15,696 bases of DNA from Ruminococcaceae bacterium UBA5413 (GCA_002409585.1 DHNP01000033.1:27955-43650); one strand, 5' to 3'; positions 6,755-14,025 are shown, numbered from the stretch's first letter. A program made the numbers and translations. Notes: generated by a model from the letters alone, not told the origin.

Positions 6755-7768
6755 ATGTTTTCAAAAGATATAGGAATAGACTTAGGCACGGCGAACACCC
6801 TCGTCTTTATGAAGGGCAAAGGCATAGTCATGCGCGAGCCTTCCGTCGTCGCGGTAGACGTAAGGAGCGACACTGTACTTAAAGTGGGCAGGCAGGCTAA
6901 AGAAATGATCGGCCGCACCCCCGGTTCCATAGTTGCCGTAAGGCCTATGAAAGACGGAGTCATAGCCGACTTCGATATAACAGCGACAATGCTCAAGCAT
7001 TTTATCCGCAAAGCCGTCAAGTCAAACGCGTTTTCAAAGCCGCATATAATCATCTGCATACCGTCAGGCGTTACCGAGGTTGAGCGCCGCGCCGTAGAGG
7101 ACGCCGCCCACCAGGCCGGCGCCAACAACGTCGAGCTTATAGAGGAACCCATGGCTGCAGCCATCGGCGCGGGCCTGCCCGTCGCGGAACCTACCGGCAG
7201 CATGGTCGTAGACCTCGGCGGCGGCACTGCGGAAGTTGCCGTCATATCGCTTGGCGACATAGTCACCTCATGCTCGGTGCGCTGCGCAGGCGACAAGTTC
7301 GACGAGTCCATAATTTCATATGTAAAGAAAAAGTACAACCTCCTTATAGGCGAACGCACCGCCGAAGAAATAAAAATTAAAATCGGCTCGGCTTACCCGG
7401 TTGAAGAAAACGAAAACGCTTCTGTTGAGATAAAAGGCCGCAACCTTGTGGACGGCCTGCCTAAAAACGTTACCGTCAGCGCGCAGGAAGTACGCGAAGC
7501 CCTGAGCGACTCACTTTCCATGATAATCGACGCCATAAAAAGCACGCTCGAAAAGACCCCTCCGGAGCTTTCGGCAGATATCATCGACCACGGCATCATG
7601 CTCACGGGCGGCGGCGCATTGCTGCGCGGCCTCGACAAGCTTGTCGAGCAGGAAACCGGCATGCCCGTTCATGTTGCCGACGACCCGCTTGACTGCGTTG
7701 TAAACGGCACCGGCAAACTGCTTGAGACAACTATGCCGGCGTCTTACTACAAGAACAATAAAAAATAA
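6755..7768 (+). CDS. mreB: Rod shape-determining protein MreB (MreB/Mbl actin homologue)
   Basis: This 337-residue bacterial actin polymerises under the membrane and guides sidewall peptidoglycan synthesis. Seen: phosphate-1 motif IGIDLGTANTLV near the start, EEPMAAAIGAGLPV in the middle, phosphate-2 motif MVVDLGGGTAEV (150-161), and adenosine motif IMLTGGGALLRGLD from about 281. The length is normal for the family. The ATG is preceded by AAAGGGGA (6739-6745) and the gene has its own promoter. Clostridia often carry several paralogues (MreB, Mbl, MreBH), and sequence alone does not separate them. Unusually, mreC, mreD and radC do not follow; a terminator comes next, so this is either a solitary mreB or an Mbl-type paralogue. 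Confidence 0.95.
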   Translation: MFSKDIGIDLGTANTLVFMKGKGIVMREPSVVAVDVRSDTVLKVGRQAKEMIGRTPGSIVAVRPMKDGVIADFDITATMLKHFIRKAVKSNAFSKPHIIICIPSGVTEVERRAVEDAAHQAGANNVELIEEPMAAAIGAGLPVAEPTGSMVVDLGGGTAEVAVISLGDIVTSCSVRCAGDKFDESIISYVKKKYNLLIGERTAEEIKIKIGSAYPVEENENASVEIKGRNLVDGLPKNVTVSAQEVREALSDSLSMIIDAIKSTLEKTPPELSADIIDHGIMLTGGGALLRGLDKLVEQETGMPVHVADDPLDCVVNGTGKLLETTMPASYYKNNKK

Positions 7769-7795
7769 CGGAGCTAAGCGCCGCCAAAGGCTGTT

Positions 7796-7845
7796 TTTTG
7801 CAGTACGGTTAAAGGCTTCCTGCGTTTTGCAGTTAGGCGGCTTCC
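7796..7845 (+). repeat. Short imperfect direct repeat downstream of mreB
   Basis: TTTTGCAGT occurs at 7796-7804 and 7825-7833, and GGCTTCC at 7814-7820 and 7839-7845, so two related units of about 25-29 bases lie side by side. They fall in the 3' trailer between the mreB stop and the large hairpin. No function is apparent. Confidence 0.5.
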
Positions 7846-7877
7846 GTTTATGCGGCTATATATTTACATCGCTACAT

Positions 7878-7927
7878 AAGAACCGGCGCCATGATGGGAA
7901 CTCATCATGGCGCCGGTTCTTTATTTT
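7878..7927. terminator. 19-bp perfect terminator hairpin between mreB and nrdG
   Basis: Arms 7878-7896 and 7903-7921 (AAGAACCGGCGCCATGATG and its exact complement) leave a 6-base loop. TTTATTTTG follows on the plus strand, so it terminates mreB well. On the minus strand the tail is weaker, but the hairpin also sits 23 bases after the nrdG stop and may serve both convergent units. Confidence 0.85.
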
Positions 7928-7943
7928 GTATGCGCAGCACACG

Positions 7944-8630
7944 TCATATAACCATTTCAGGCTGTATCTTCATCATTTCTTTTGCAAAAGAGTCTATTTC
8001 GCTTTGCAGGTACGGCGTTTCGCTCAGGCGCTCCTCGTCGCACGGCTTGTACTCTTCAGGCTTGCGGTAGCGGTTAAGGCTCCAGCGCGGGACTTCGGGC
8101 AGTTCCCTCGCCATCTGCATAAGGTCAGGAAGCTTAAGCTGGGGTATGACCGTCGTGCGCACCTCAAACCGCGCACCGCTTTCCAGAAGCAGCCGCACGG
8201 TCTCCTGCACGGCAGAGGCATCGGCCTCAGGGCCGCAGATGTCCGCATATTTTGCCGCAGGCGCTTTATAGTCCACGGCAAAGTAATCACACAGCCCGCT
8301 TGCAAGGACGCGCTTCACGCCTTCCGGGTTGGAGCCGTTGGTGTCAAGCTTTACCTTATAGCCCAAAGCCCTGACCTGGGCCATAGCATCCGTAAGGTCC
8401 CTTTGGGCAAGCGGCTCGCCGCCCGTAAAAACGACGGCGTCAATCATGCCCGCACGCTTTTTAAGGAAAGACAGGACGGAATTATTATTTATTATGCCGT
8501 GATGGCAGCTAAGCAAAGACCTGTTATGGCAGTAAAAACAGTCATAGTTGCACCCCGGCGAAAACAGCACGCAGGCAATAAGCCCGGGGTAATCAACGAG
8601 GGAGTTTTTCTGTATGCCGGCTATAATCAT
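7944..8630 (-). CDS. nrdG: Anaerobic ribonucleotide reductase activating protein (radical SAM)
   Basis: This 228-residue radical-SAM enzyme uses a 4Fe-4S cluster and S-adenosylmethionine to place the glycyl radical on NrdD. Seen: IQKNSLVDYPG at the start, the CX3CX2C cluster motif GCNYDCFYCHN with Cys27, Cys31 and Cys34, the SAM-binding FTGGEPL (68-74), and KLDTNGSNP, as in the NrdG2-type activators. The ATG overlaps the nrdD stop by four bases (ATGA), so the two are translationally coupled and made in ratio. It ends just before the large hairpin. Relatives that activate pyruvate formate-lyase share this fold, but the neighbour settles the partner. Confidence 0.95.
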   Translation of the reverse strand: MIIAGIQKNSLVDYPGLIACVLFSPGCNYDCFYCHNRSLLSCHHGIINNNSVLSFLKKRAGMIDAVVFTGGEPLAQRDLTDAMAQVRALGYKVKLDTNGSNPEGVKRVLASGLCDYFAVDYKAPAAKYADICGPEADASAVQETVRLLLESGARFEVRTTVIPQLKLPDLMQMARELPEVPRWSLNRYRKPEEYKPCDEERLSETPYLQSEIDSFAKEMMKIQPEMVI

Positions 8631-10723
8631 ACCGCGTCGTCCTTTATGACAAACTTCTTACGCTGGCGGTACTCTTCCTTTTTACCCTTGTTGTAGTTCT
8701 GCACAGGGCGCAGGTAACCGACTACGCGGCTCCAAACCTCAGCGGGCTTGCCGCACTTGGGGCACGTGAAGTGTTCGCCGGCAATGTAGCCGTGGTCGTT
8801 GCAGACTGAGAATGTAGGGGTAAAGGATATATACGGCAGTTTATACTTAGTGAATATTTTCCTTAAAAGGCGTTTTGCCACTTCAGTATCCTTTATCTCC
8901 TCGCCAAGGTACAGGTGGAGGACTGTCCCCCCCGTGTAGAGCGACTGCAGCTCATCCTGCAGGTCGAGCGTTTCGAAGATGTCGTCGGTGCAGCCAACCG
9001 GCAGCTGCGTGGAGTTCGTGTAGTACGGCTCCTCGTCGCCCGCGGTTATGATGTCGGGGTAACGTTCTTTGTCAAGGCGCGCAAGGCTGTAGCTCGCGCC
9101 TTCGGCCGGTGAAGCCTCAAGGTTGTAGCAGTGGCCGGTTTCTTTCTGTATTTCTTTTATATAGTCGCGCATGTAGTTCAGCGTGCCTATGGCAAACTGC
9201 TGGCCCTTTTCAGTCGTAAGGTCATAGTCCTCGCCGAAAAGGTTCATGCACGCTTCGTTCATGCCGATAAGGCCGATGGTGTTAAAGTGGTTGTACCAGT
9301 AGTACCCTGTTTTGGCTTTTACGTCGCGCAGGTAGTTCTGCGAGTACGGGTACAGGCCGTTGTCGGTCTGCTTTTCTATGACCTTGCGTTTTATCTCAAG
9401 GCTGTTCTTGGCTATTTCCATTTCACGCCACAGGCGCATGCGGAACTCAGACTCAGACTTGGAAAGGTACGCTATGCGCGGCAGGTTTATGGTGACGACG
9501 CCTATGGAGCCGGTAAGCGGGTTCGAGCCGAAAAGCCCGCCGCCGCGTTTGCGCAGCTCGCTTGTGTCAAGGCGCAGGCGGCAGCACATGGAGAGCGCAT
9601 CCTCCGGCGAAAGGTCGGAATTGATGTAGTTTGAGAAATACGGTATGCCGTATTTGCAGGTTATCTCCATAAATTTATTTATAACCGGGCTGTCCCAGTC
9701 AAAGTTTTTCGTAACGTTTATGGTAGGTATCGGGAACGTGAACACACGGCCCTTTTTGTCGCCTTCCATCATAACGTCGCAGAACGCTGTGTTTACCATA
9801 TCCATTTCTTTTTGGAAGTCGCCGTATTTTTCCGGCATGACTTTGCCGCCTACTATGACGTTTTGGTCTTTTAAAGTCTTAGGTACTTTTATGTCAAATG
9901 TAAGGTTTGAGAACGGGCACTGGAAGCCGACGCGTGTAGGTACGTTGAGGTTAAAGATAAACTCCTGTATCGCCTGCTTGACCGACTTGTAGTCCATGTT
10001 GTCATAATGTACGAACGGCGCGCTGTAAGTGTCGAACGACGACCACGCCTGCGCACCGGCGGTTTCACCCTGGGTTGTGAACGTCGAGTTGACTATCTGC
10101 CCCAAAAACGCGCGCAGGTGCTTCGGCGGGTTTGACTCAACCTTGCCGGGAACTCCGCCGAAGCCGTTCATAAGTATCTGCCTTAAGTCCCAGCCGGCGC
10201 AGTAAGGGCCGAAAAACCCGAGGTCATGCAGGTGTATGTCGCCCGAAAGATGCGCGTCGCGTATTTCTTCCGGATATATCTCATGGAGCCAGTAATTCCT
10301 CGTAAACGCCTCACGCACGTAATTGTTAAGCCCGTTTATCGACTTCTGCGTGTTGGAGTTTTCGTTTATCCTCCAGTCCTTGTCGTCAAGGTACTTGCCG
10401 AACATGCTGATGGTTGCGCCTATGAGCGCGTTTGACTCACGCGCCGAGCGCCTTTTCTCACGGTAAAGTATGTAAGCCTTCGCCGTTTTTGCATGGCCGT
10501 CCTCTATAAGGACTTTTTCCACCATATCTTGTATTCCCTCTACTTCGGCCACGCCGTCGGGATATTTCTTTTCAGCTAAATTGACAACCTCGTCGGCGAG
10601 CTTTTCCGAGATGGAGAAGTCTTTCCCGCCTACTGCCGTAGCGGCCTTGAATATGGCCCATACTATCTTTTCCTTATGGAACGGGACCCTTGTGCGGTCG
10701 CGTTTTACGATTTGCGTTATCAT
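8627..10723 (-). CDS. nrdD: Anaerobic (class III) ribonucleoside-triphosphate reductase, catalytic subunit
   Basis: This 698-residue glycyl-radical enzyme reduces NTPs to dNTPs under anaerobiosis. Residues 1 to about 90 are an ATP-cone allosteric domain (KRDRTRVPFHKEKI, then EVEGIQDMVEKVL). The catalytic barrel follows (NVPTRVGFQCPFSN, LTGSIGVVTINLPRIAYLS, NSTQLPVGCTDD with Cys578). The C-terminus has a zinc-site-like set Cys641, His644, Cys654, Cys657 (CNDHGYIAGEHFTCPKCG) and the radical motif RVVGYLRP with Gly669. The start is ATG 10723 because GGGAGG (minus-strand reading of 10735-10730) lies six bases upstream; a longer frame to 10792 would pass through the regulatory boxes. It is the first gene of nrdDG, with its own promoter overlapping two NrdR-like boxes. 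The enzyme is oxygen-sensitive, which indicates an anaerobe. Confidence 0.97.
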   Translation of the reverse strand: MITQIVKRDRTRVPFHKEKIVWAIFKAATAVGGKDFSISEKLADEVVNLAEKKYPDGVAEVEGIQDMVEKVLIEDGHAKTAKAYILYREKRRSARESNALIGATISMFGKYLDDKDWRINENSNTQKSINGLNNYVREAFTRNYWLHEIYPEEIRDAHLSGDIHLHDLGFFGPYCAGWDLRQILMNGFGGVPGKVESNPPKHLRAFLGQIVNSTFTTQGETAGAQAWSSFDTYSAPFVHYDNMDYKSVKQAIQEFIFNLNVPTRVGFQCPFSNLTFDIKVPKTLKDQNVIVGGKVMPEKYGDFQKEMDMVNTAFCDVMMEGDKKGRVFTFPIPTINVTKNFDWDSPVINKFMEITCKYGIPYFSNYINSDLSPEDALSMCCRLRLDTSELRKRGGGLFGSNPLTGSIGVVTINLPRIAYLSKSESEFRMRLWREMEIAKNSLEIKRKVIEKQTDNGLYPYSQNYLRDVKAKTGYYWYNHFNTIGLIGMNEACMNLFGEDYDLTTEKGQQFAIGTLNYMRDYIKEIQKETGHCYNLEASPAEGASYSLARLDKERYPDIITAGDEEPYYTNSTQLPVGCTDDIFETLDLQDELQSLYTGGTVLHLYLGEEIKDTEVAKRLLRKIFTKYKLPYISFTPTFSVCNDHGYIAGEHFTCPKCGKPAEVWSRVVGYLRPVQNYNKGKKEEYRQRKKFVIKDDAV

Positions 10724-10752
10724 TAAAATCCTCCCTTTATATATCTTTAAAA

Positions 10753-10799
10753 TTTCAATATATAGTGTCACTACATGTTGGGAACACAACATATATTAC
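10753..10799 (-). promoter_or_regulatory. Paired NrdR-like boxes in the nrdDG promoter
   Basis: Compared with the 16-base NrdR consensus as I recall it (acaCwAtATaTwGtgt), minus-strand bases 10768-10753 (ACACTATATATTGAAA) match 13 positions and 10799-10784 (GTAATATATGTTGTGT) match 12. Box starts are 31 bp apart, about three helical turns, which is the classic NrdR arrangement. The upstream box covers the -10. NrdR, an ATP-cone repressor of nrd operons, would therefore control nrdDG; its gene is not in this window. Confidence 0.75.
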
Positions 10800-10821
10800 G
10801 TCTTTTCAAAGCGAATGTCAA
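10793..10821 (-). promoter_or_regulatory. Promoter of nrdDG
   Basis: On the minus strand TTGACA (10821-10816) is followed after 17 bases by TAATAT (10798-10793). The -35 is perfect and the -10 matches 4 of 6. It begins 10 bases after the zur stop, so nrdDG can be transcribed independently. No terminator separates the two, and read-through from zur is possible. Confidence 0.75.
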
Positions 10822-10830
10822 GGGGAAAAA

Positions 10831-11265
10831 TCAATTTTTCATATTTTTTTTGCACTTGCCGCAATAACCGTATATCTCAAGGTGATGCCCCGTCACGTAA
10901 AAATCGGTGCTTTCTTTAAGCTTTTTTTCATAATCCGCGACCGGGCAGCCGCTTATGGGCGTCATCTTGTGGCATCCGAGGCAGATAAGGTAATGGCGGT
11001 GGACGCTGCCGTTAATCACGAAAAGCGCCTTGCCGTTCTGTGTAACGTTCATCTTGATAACTAAATTTTTTGAAGCGAGAAGCTCCAGTATGCGGTACAC
11101 GGTGGAAATGCTGACTGACGTGTTGTCTCTTTCCATTATCATATATACCTCGTCCGCCGTCACAGGCGAGTCAAGGCTTGCCATGATTTTTAAAACATGG
11201 ACGCGATGCTTCGTATTTTTAAGCCCGAGTTTTTTCAGCTGCTCACCGTAATCTTCTGCTGCCAC
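10831..11265 (-). CDS. zur: Fur-family regulator, probably zinc-responsive Zur
   Basis: This 144-residue protein is a Fur-family metalloregulator: an N-terminal winged helix (LKNTKHRVHVLKIM, then SVSISTVYRILELL as recognition helix) and a dimerisation/metal domain with HRHYLICLGCHK and YCGKC. The two CXXC pairs (Cys95/98 and Cys135/138) are the structural zinc site, and the HRH and HH clusters are likely sensory ligands. Sitting last in the znuA-C-B operon, it is best read as Zur, repressing zinc uptake; Fur or PerR specificity cannot be excluded from sequence alone. Start: GTG 11265 has GGGGGAG (11281-11275) nine bases upstream, whereas the in-frame ATG 11274 touches that site directly with no spacer. 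TTG 11283 is a third option. The gene begins 27 bases after znuB ends. Confidence 0.88.
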   Translation of the reverse strand: MAAEDYGEQLKKLGLKNTKHRVHVLKIMASLDSPVTADEVYMIMERDNTSVSISTVYRILELLASKNLVIKMNVTQNGKALFVINGSVHRHYLICLGCHKMTPISGCPVADYEKKLKESTDFYVTGHHLEIYGYCGKCKKNMKN

Positions 11266-11292
11266 CGTTACCATCTCCCCCAAAAGCGGCCG

Positions 11293-12120
11293 TCAGTTGC
11301 GCAAGGCCTTTTTCTTAACGGAAAACGACTTTAAAAAATACACCGTGAAGTAGCAGGCCGACGACAGAATCACAATGCACGCTCCTGAAGCGATGTCAAG
11401 CCTGTATGAAAGCCAAAGCCCGGCAAAACAAAAAATATTGCCCAAAACCACAGCGCATACCATGCGTGCCCTGAAGCCCCTGCAGACAAGGCCTGCCGTG
11501 GCCGCAGGCGCGGTAAGCAGCGCGAGGACCAGTATTATGCCGACCGAGCGTATCATTACAACGACCGTCATGGCTACGAGCACAAGCAGCGCATAGTCCA
11601 TAAACGCCGTGTTTATACCCATTACCGCCGCGAACTCCACGTCGAAAAGGTACGTTTTCCAGTAGTCGAAAAACATTACAACCGATAGCGTTACTATTAC
11701 TGTAAGTATAATCATTAATAATATATCCGATTTTGTTACGGAAAGTATATTACCGAAAAGGTATGACGTCATGTCGGGGGGGTAGCCTGGCATAAGTGAA
11801 ACAAAAAGGATGCCGAGCGCCATGCCGAGCGACCAGAAAAGGCCGATTATCACGTCGGAATTTGTCTTCTTTTTTCTGCTTATGCCGCCTATGGCAAACG
11901 ATGCGCCTACGGCGAAAAGAAAAGCGCCTATTATGGGCTTAAACCCGAGAAGGTACCCCAGGCCTATGCCGCCGTATGACGTGTGGGCTATGCCGCCGCT
12001 CATCATAACGAGTTTTTTCTCTATTATTATAACGCCTATGATGCCGCATACAACGCTTGTAAGTATACCGGAAAGGACGGCGTTTTGAAGGAACTCATAT
12101 TTAAATATAGATGAAATCAA
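11293..12120 (-). CDS. znuB: Zinc ABC transporter permease (ZnuB-like)
   Basis: This 275-residue membrane permease of the metal ABC-3 family forms the channel of a high-affinity zinc (or manganese) importer with ZnuC and ZnuA. It has about eight to nine hydrophobic segments. Family features include FLQNAVLSGILTSV near the N-terminus, GGIAHTSYGGIGLGYLLG (early conserved loop), DVIIGLFWSLGMALGILF, PDMTSYLFGNIL, VGIILVLALLTAPAATA near the ATPase-coupling region, and SYRLDIASGACIVIL. It starts at TTG 12120, overlapping the znuC stop by four bases (TTGA), with AGGGGA eight bases upstream inside znuC. This implies translational coupling. Zinc specificity is inferred from the Zur-type regulator downstream. 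Confidence 0.93.
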   Translation of the reverse strand: MISSIFKYEFLQNAVLSGILTSVVCGIIGVIIIEKKLVMMSGGIAHTSYGGIGLGYLLGFKPIIGAFLFAVGASFAIGGISRKKKTNSDVIIGLFWSLGMALGILFVSLMPGYPPDMTSYLFGNILSVTKSDILLMIILTVIVTLSVVMFFDYWKTYLFDVEFAAVMGINTAFMDYALLVLVAMTVVVMIRSVGIILVLALLTAPAATAGLVCRGFRARMVCAVVLGNIFCFAGLWLSYRLDIASGACIVILSSACYFTVYFLKSFSVKKKALRN

Positions 12121-12878
12121 TGCCGCTTTCCCCTTTCATGTTTTCTCAGCGCCGCGGGTGTGCCGCCATAAACAGCTGGCGTCTCCGTCATACCCGCTGC
12201 GGCACTATTGGCAAGCCCTGCCGGCCTTCCGTGGTAGACGAGCCTGTTGTTAAGGCACGCTACCCTGTGTACCTGCGCCGCAGCCGCGGCATCATGCGTT
12301 ACAAGTATTATAGTCATATTCTTGTTAAGCTCCGCAAGCAGTGCAAATATCTGTTCGCGTGAAGAAGCGTCTACACTCGCGGTAGGCTCGTCAAGCATAA
12401 GTATCTCTGGCCCGACCGCCAAGGCGCGGGCAATGAGCATTTTTTGGAACTGCCCGCCCGAGAGGGCGTCTATGCCCCTTCCGGCGAGCTGTGCAATGCC
12501 GACGCTCACGAGCGCTTTGTCGGCGGCGTCCCTGTCGGCCTTTGAGTAGCGGTGGAACACCGCGCCGCCGAAAGTCACCCTGCCGGTAAGGACAGCCTCA
12601 CTTACCGTTATGGGGAACTGCCGTTCCACTGAAGAAAACTGCGGCACATAACCGACAAGCGTCCCCGTTTTACCCGGTTTTCTCCCTAAGACGCTTATGG
12701 CGCCGGAGTCAGCCGGCACAAGCCCGAGGATTGACTTAAGCAGTGTAGACTTGCCCCCTCCGTTTGGGCCTATGATGCCGAGGTACTCTTTTTGTGGCAC
12801 CGTAAGGTTTATGTCTGTAAGTGCCGAAACAGTCCCGTAAGAAACGTAAAGGTGTTCTATTTTAATAGCCGCGGACAT
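12117..12878 (-). CDS. znuC: Zinc ABC transporter ATP-binding protein (ZnuC-like)
   Basis: This 253-residue cytoplasmic ATPase powers metal import through ZnuB. Seen: Walker A GPNGGGKST (37-45), Q-loop VPQFSSVERQFPITV (78-92), signature LSGGQ (139-143), Walker B ILMLDEP (159-165) and switch His195 in VTHD. FSSVERQFPITVSEAVLTGR is typical of the metal-transporter ATPase subgroup. The last 40 residues form a Pro/Ala/Lys-rich tail beyond the usual fold. The chosen ATG (12878) matches the family start; a longer frame to 12968 lies across the terminator after znuA. The ribosome site is weak (AGCGGA, close to the ATG). It is separated from znuA by 124 bases holding that terminator, so its expression is probably lower than that of znuA. 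Confidence 0.94.
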   Translation of the reverse strand: MSAAIKIEHLYVSYGTVSALTDINLTVPQKEYLGIIGPNGGGKSTLLKSILGLVPADSGAISVLGRKPGKTGTLVGYVPQFSSVERQFPITVSEAVLTGRVTFGGAVFHRYSKADRDAADKALVSVGIAQLAGRGIDALSGGQFQKMLIARALAVGPEILMLDEPTASVDASSREQIFALLAELNKNMTIILVTHDAAAAAQVHRVACLNNRLVYHGRPAGLANSAAAGMTETPAVYGGTPAALRKHERGKRH

Positions 12879-12931
12879 TTTTCCGCTTAAAATATCGTTT
12901 GCCAATTTATTTACCCCGCAGGTCGTAAAAT

Positions 12932-12990
12932 AAAAAAATCCCGCCGCACCATACACCGCCGTTAACATTGCAGGCGGAGACAGGCGGCGG
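12932..12990 (-). terminator. Terminator between znuA and znuC (partial, intra-operon)
   Basis: On the minus strand CCGCCGC (12990-12984) pairs with GCGGCGG (12947-12941). An inner CCGCC/GGCGG stem lies within the loop, and GATTTTTTTATTTT follows (T-run 12938-12932). It starts 12 bases after the znuA stop. Because znuC, znuB and zur lack a clear promoter of their own, it must be leaky or regulated, leaving more znuA mRNA than transporter mRNA. Confidence 0.75.
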
Positions 12991-13002
12991 AAAAGTGCAT
13001 TT

Positions 13003-13968
13003 TTACTGTGCCGTTACGGCTTCCTTTATAGTGTCCGCCATTTTCTTAAGGTTTTCTATATAGTCTGCCGAAAGCGGTTCAAGCTGGACTGTTTTGCCGC
13101 CAATCTCCTCCGCAAAGGACTGCGACTGCCTGCTGTCAATCTCTTCCTGGTAAAATATCGCTTTTATATTTTCTTTTTTCGCTAAATTCACCATATCCTG
13201 CAGGTGTGAAGCCGTAGCTTCCTTGCCTTCTTCTTCGAGTGCGTACATTTTAAGCCCGTAGTCATCGGCAAAATAACCGAACGCAGGGTGGAATACTATG
13301 AATTTCTTACTTTTCACATCTTTAAGGCCGTCGGTTATCTCTTTGTCAAGCGTATCGAGCTTAGCATTATATTTTGCGGCATTTGCCAAATATTTGTCTT
13401 TATTCTCCGAATCTATTGTACCACATTCTTCGGCTATTGTCTGCACCATAATTTTTGCGCGTTTTGGCGAAAGCCATATGTGCGGGTCGCGCTCGCCTGA
13501 CTCAAACTTGCGCTCCGGGTATTTTTCCGCAACAATATCCTCAAGCTTCACTACCGTCATAGTTTTTATTTCTTTGGTCTTAGGCAGTATGCTCGCCGCT
13601 TCAGTCGGAACGCCCACCGCAAAGTACAGCTTTGCGTCGCTGAACTTTTCCATCTGCGACGGCGTAGGCTCGTAGTTTTCCGGACTGTTACCCGGCGGCA
13701 CCATAGTTACAACGTTAGCCATGCCGCCGCACACGGCTTTGGCAAAGGTTGCTTCCGGCACTATGGTCACGGCTATTGTCAGCTTGCCGCCGGCAGCTTC
13801 GGACGATACCGCGCCTGACGACGCGCTGCCGGCCGTGCTTTTCTGCGCGCAGCCGGCCGGCACCGCCGCCATAATGCATGCAAGTATCCCCGCGGCAGCC
13901 TTTTTAAAGCTGAATGTCTTCTTTTTGCACGAAAGTGCTTGAAACATGTGCTCTTTTTCTTTTCCCAT
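13003..13968 (-). CDS. znuA: Zinc-binding lipoprotein of the ABC importer (ZnuA-like)
   Basis: This 321-residue protein is the extracellular metal-binding component (cluster A-I), tethered to the membrane as a lipoprotein. A lysine-rich start and a hydrophobic helix (about 23-38) end at a lipobox-like AVPAGC with Cys40, then a Ser/Gly/Ala linker. Seen: NVVTMVPPGNSPENYEPTPSQM (88-106, in two halves around PPG), DPHIWLSP with His163, VFHPAFGYFADDYG with His227, and YQEEIDSRQSQSFA. In typical ZnuA proteins the first ligand loop reads PHxYEPTP; here Glu97 replaces that histidine. There is no His-rich loop. The ATG has AAGGAG (13981-13976) seven bases upstream, an excellent site. It is first in the operon, behind a promoter with a palindrome. 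Manganese or another metal is possible. Confidence 0.93.
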   Translation of the reverse strand: MGKEKEHMFQALSCKKKTFSFKKAAAGILACIMAAVPAGCAQKSTAGSASSGAVSSEAAGGKLTIAVTIVPEATFAKAVCGGMANVVTMVPPGNSPENYEPTPSQMEKFSDAKLYFAVGVPTEAASILPKTKEIKTMTVVKLEDIVAEKYPERKFESGERDPHIWLSPKRAKIMVQTIAEECGTIDSENKDKYLANAAKYNAKLDTLDKEITDGLKDVKSKKFIVFHPAFGYFADDYGLKMYALEEEGKEATASHLQDMVNLAKKENIKAIFYQEEIDSRQSQSFAEEIGGKTVQLEPLSADYIENLKKMADTIKEAVTAQ

Positions 13969-13996
13969 AACTTTTCTCCTTATGAATAGCTTCTTA

Positions 13997-14025
13997 TAAA
14001 TGCTAATGGTTTGCATTTGCATTTA
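13997..14025. promoter_or_regulatory. Candidate Zur operator at the znuA start site
   Basis: TAAATGCTAAT (13997-14007) and ATTTGCATTTA (14015-14025) are inverted arms of 11 bp with one mismatch, around a 7-base spacer. They begin 2 bases downstream of the -10 and span the predicted start site. Fur-family proteins bind AT-rich dyads of about this size, and a Fur-family gene ends this operon, so autoregulation is likely. Confidence 0.65.

Noticed and set aside
7722..8696. Plus-strand frame of about 324 codons across the mreB end, the terminator and nrdG
   Set aside because: It overlaps two genes with recognised motifs and a 19-bp terminator hairpin; the predicted protein is low-complexity and basic.
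9131..9634. Plus-strand open frame opposite nrdD
   Set aside because: Antisense shadow of a conserved gene; no start signal.
10724..10792. N-terminal extension of NrdD
   Set aside because: It would put coding sequence over the promoter and NrdR-like boxes, and the ATG at 10723 has an excellent GGGAGG site and matches the family start.
12879..12968. N-terminal extension of ZnuC
   Set aside because: It crosses the terminator after znuA and adds residues absent from the ABC ATPase fold; MSAAIKIEHL at 12878 is the natural start.
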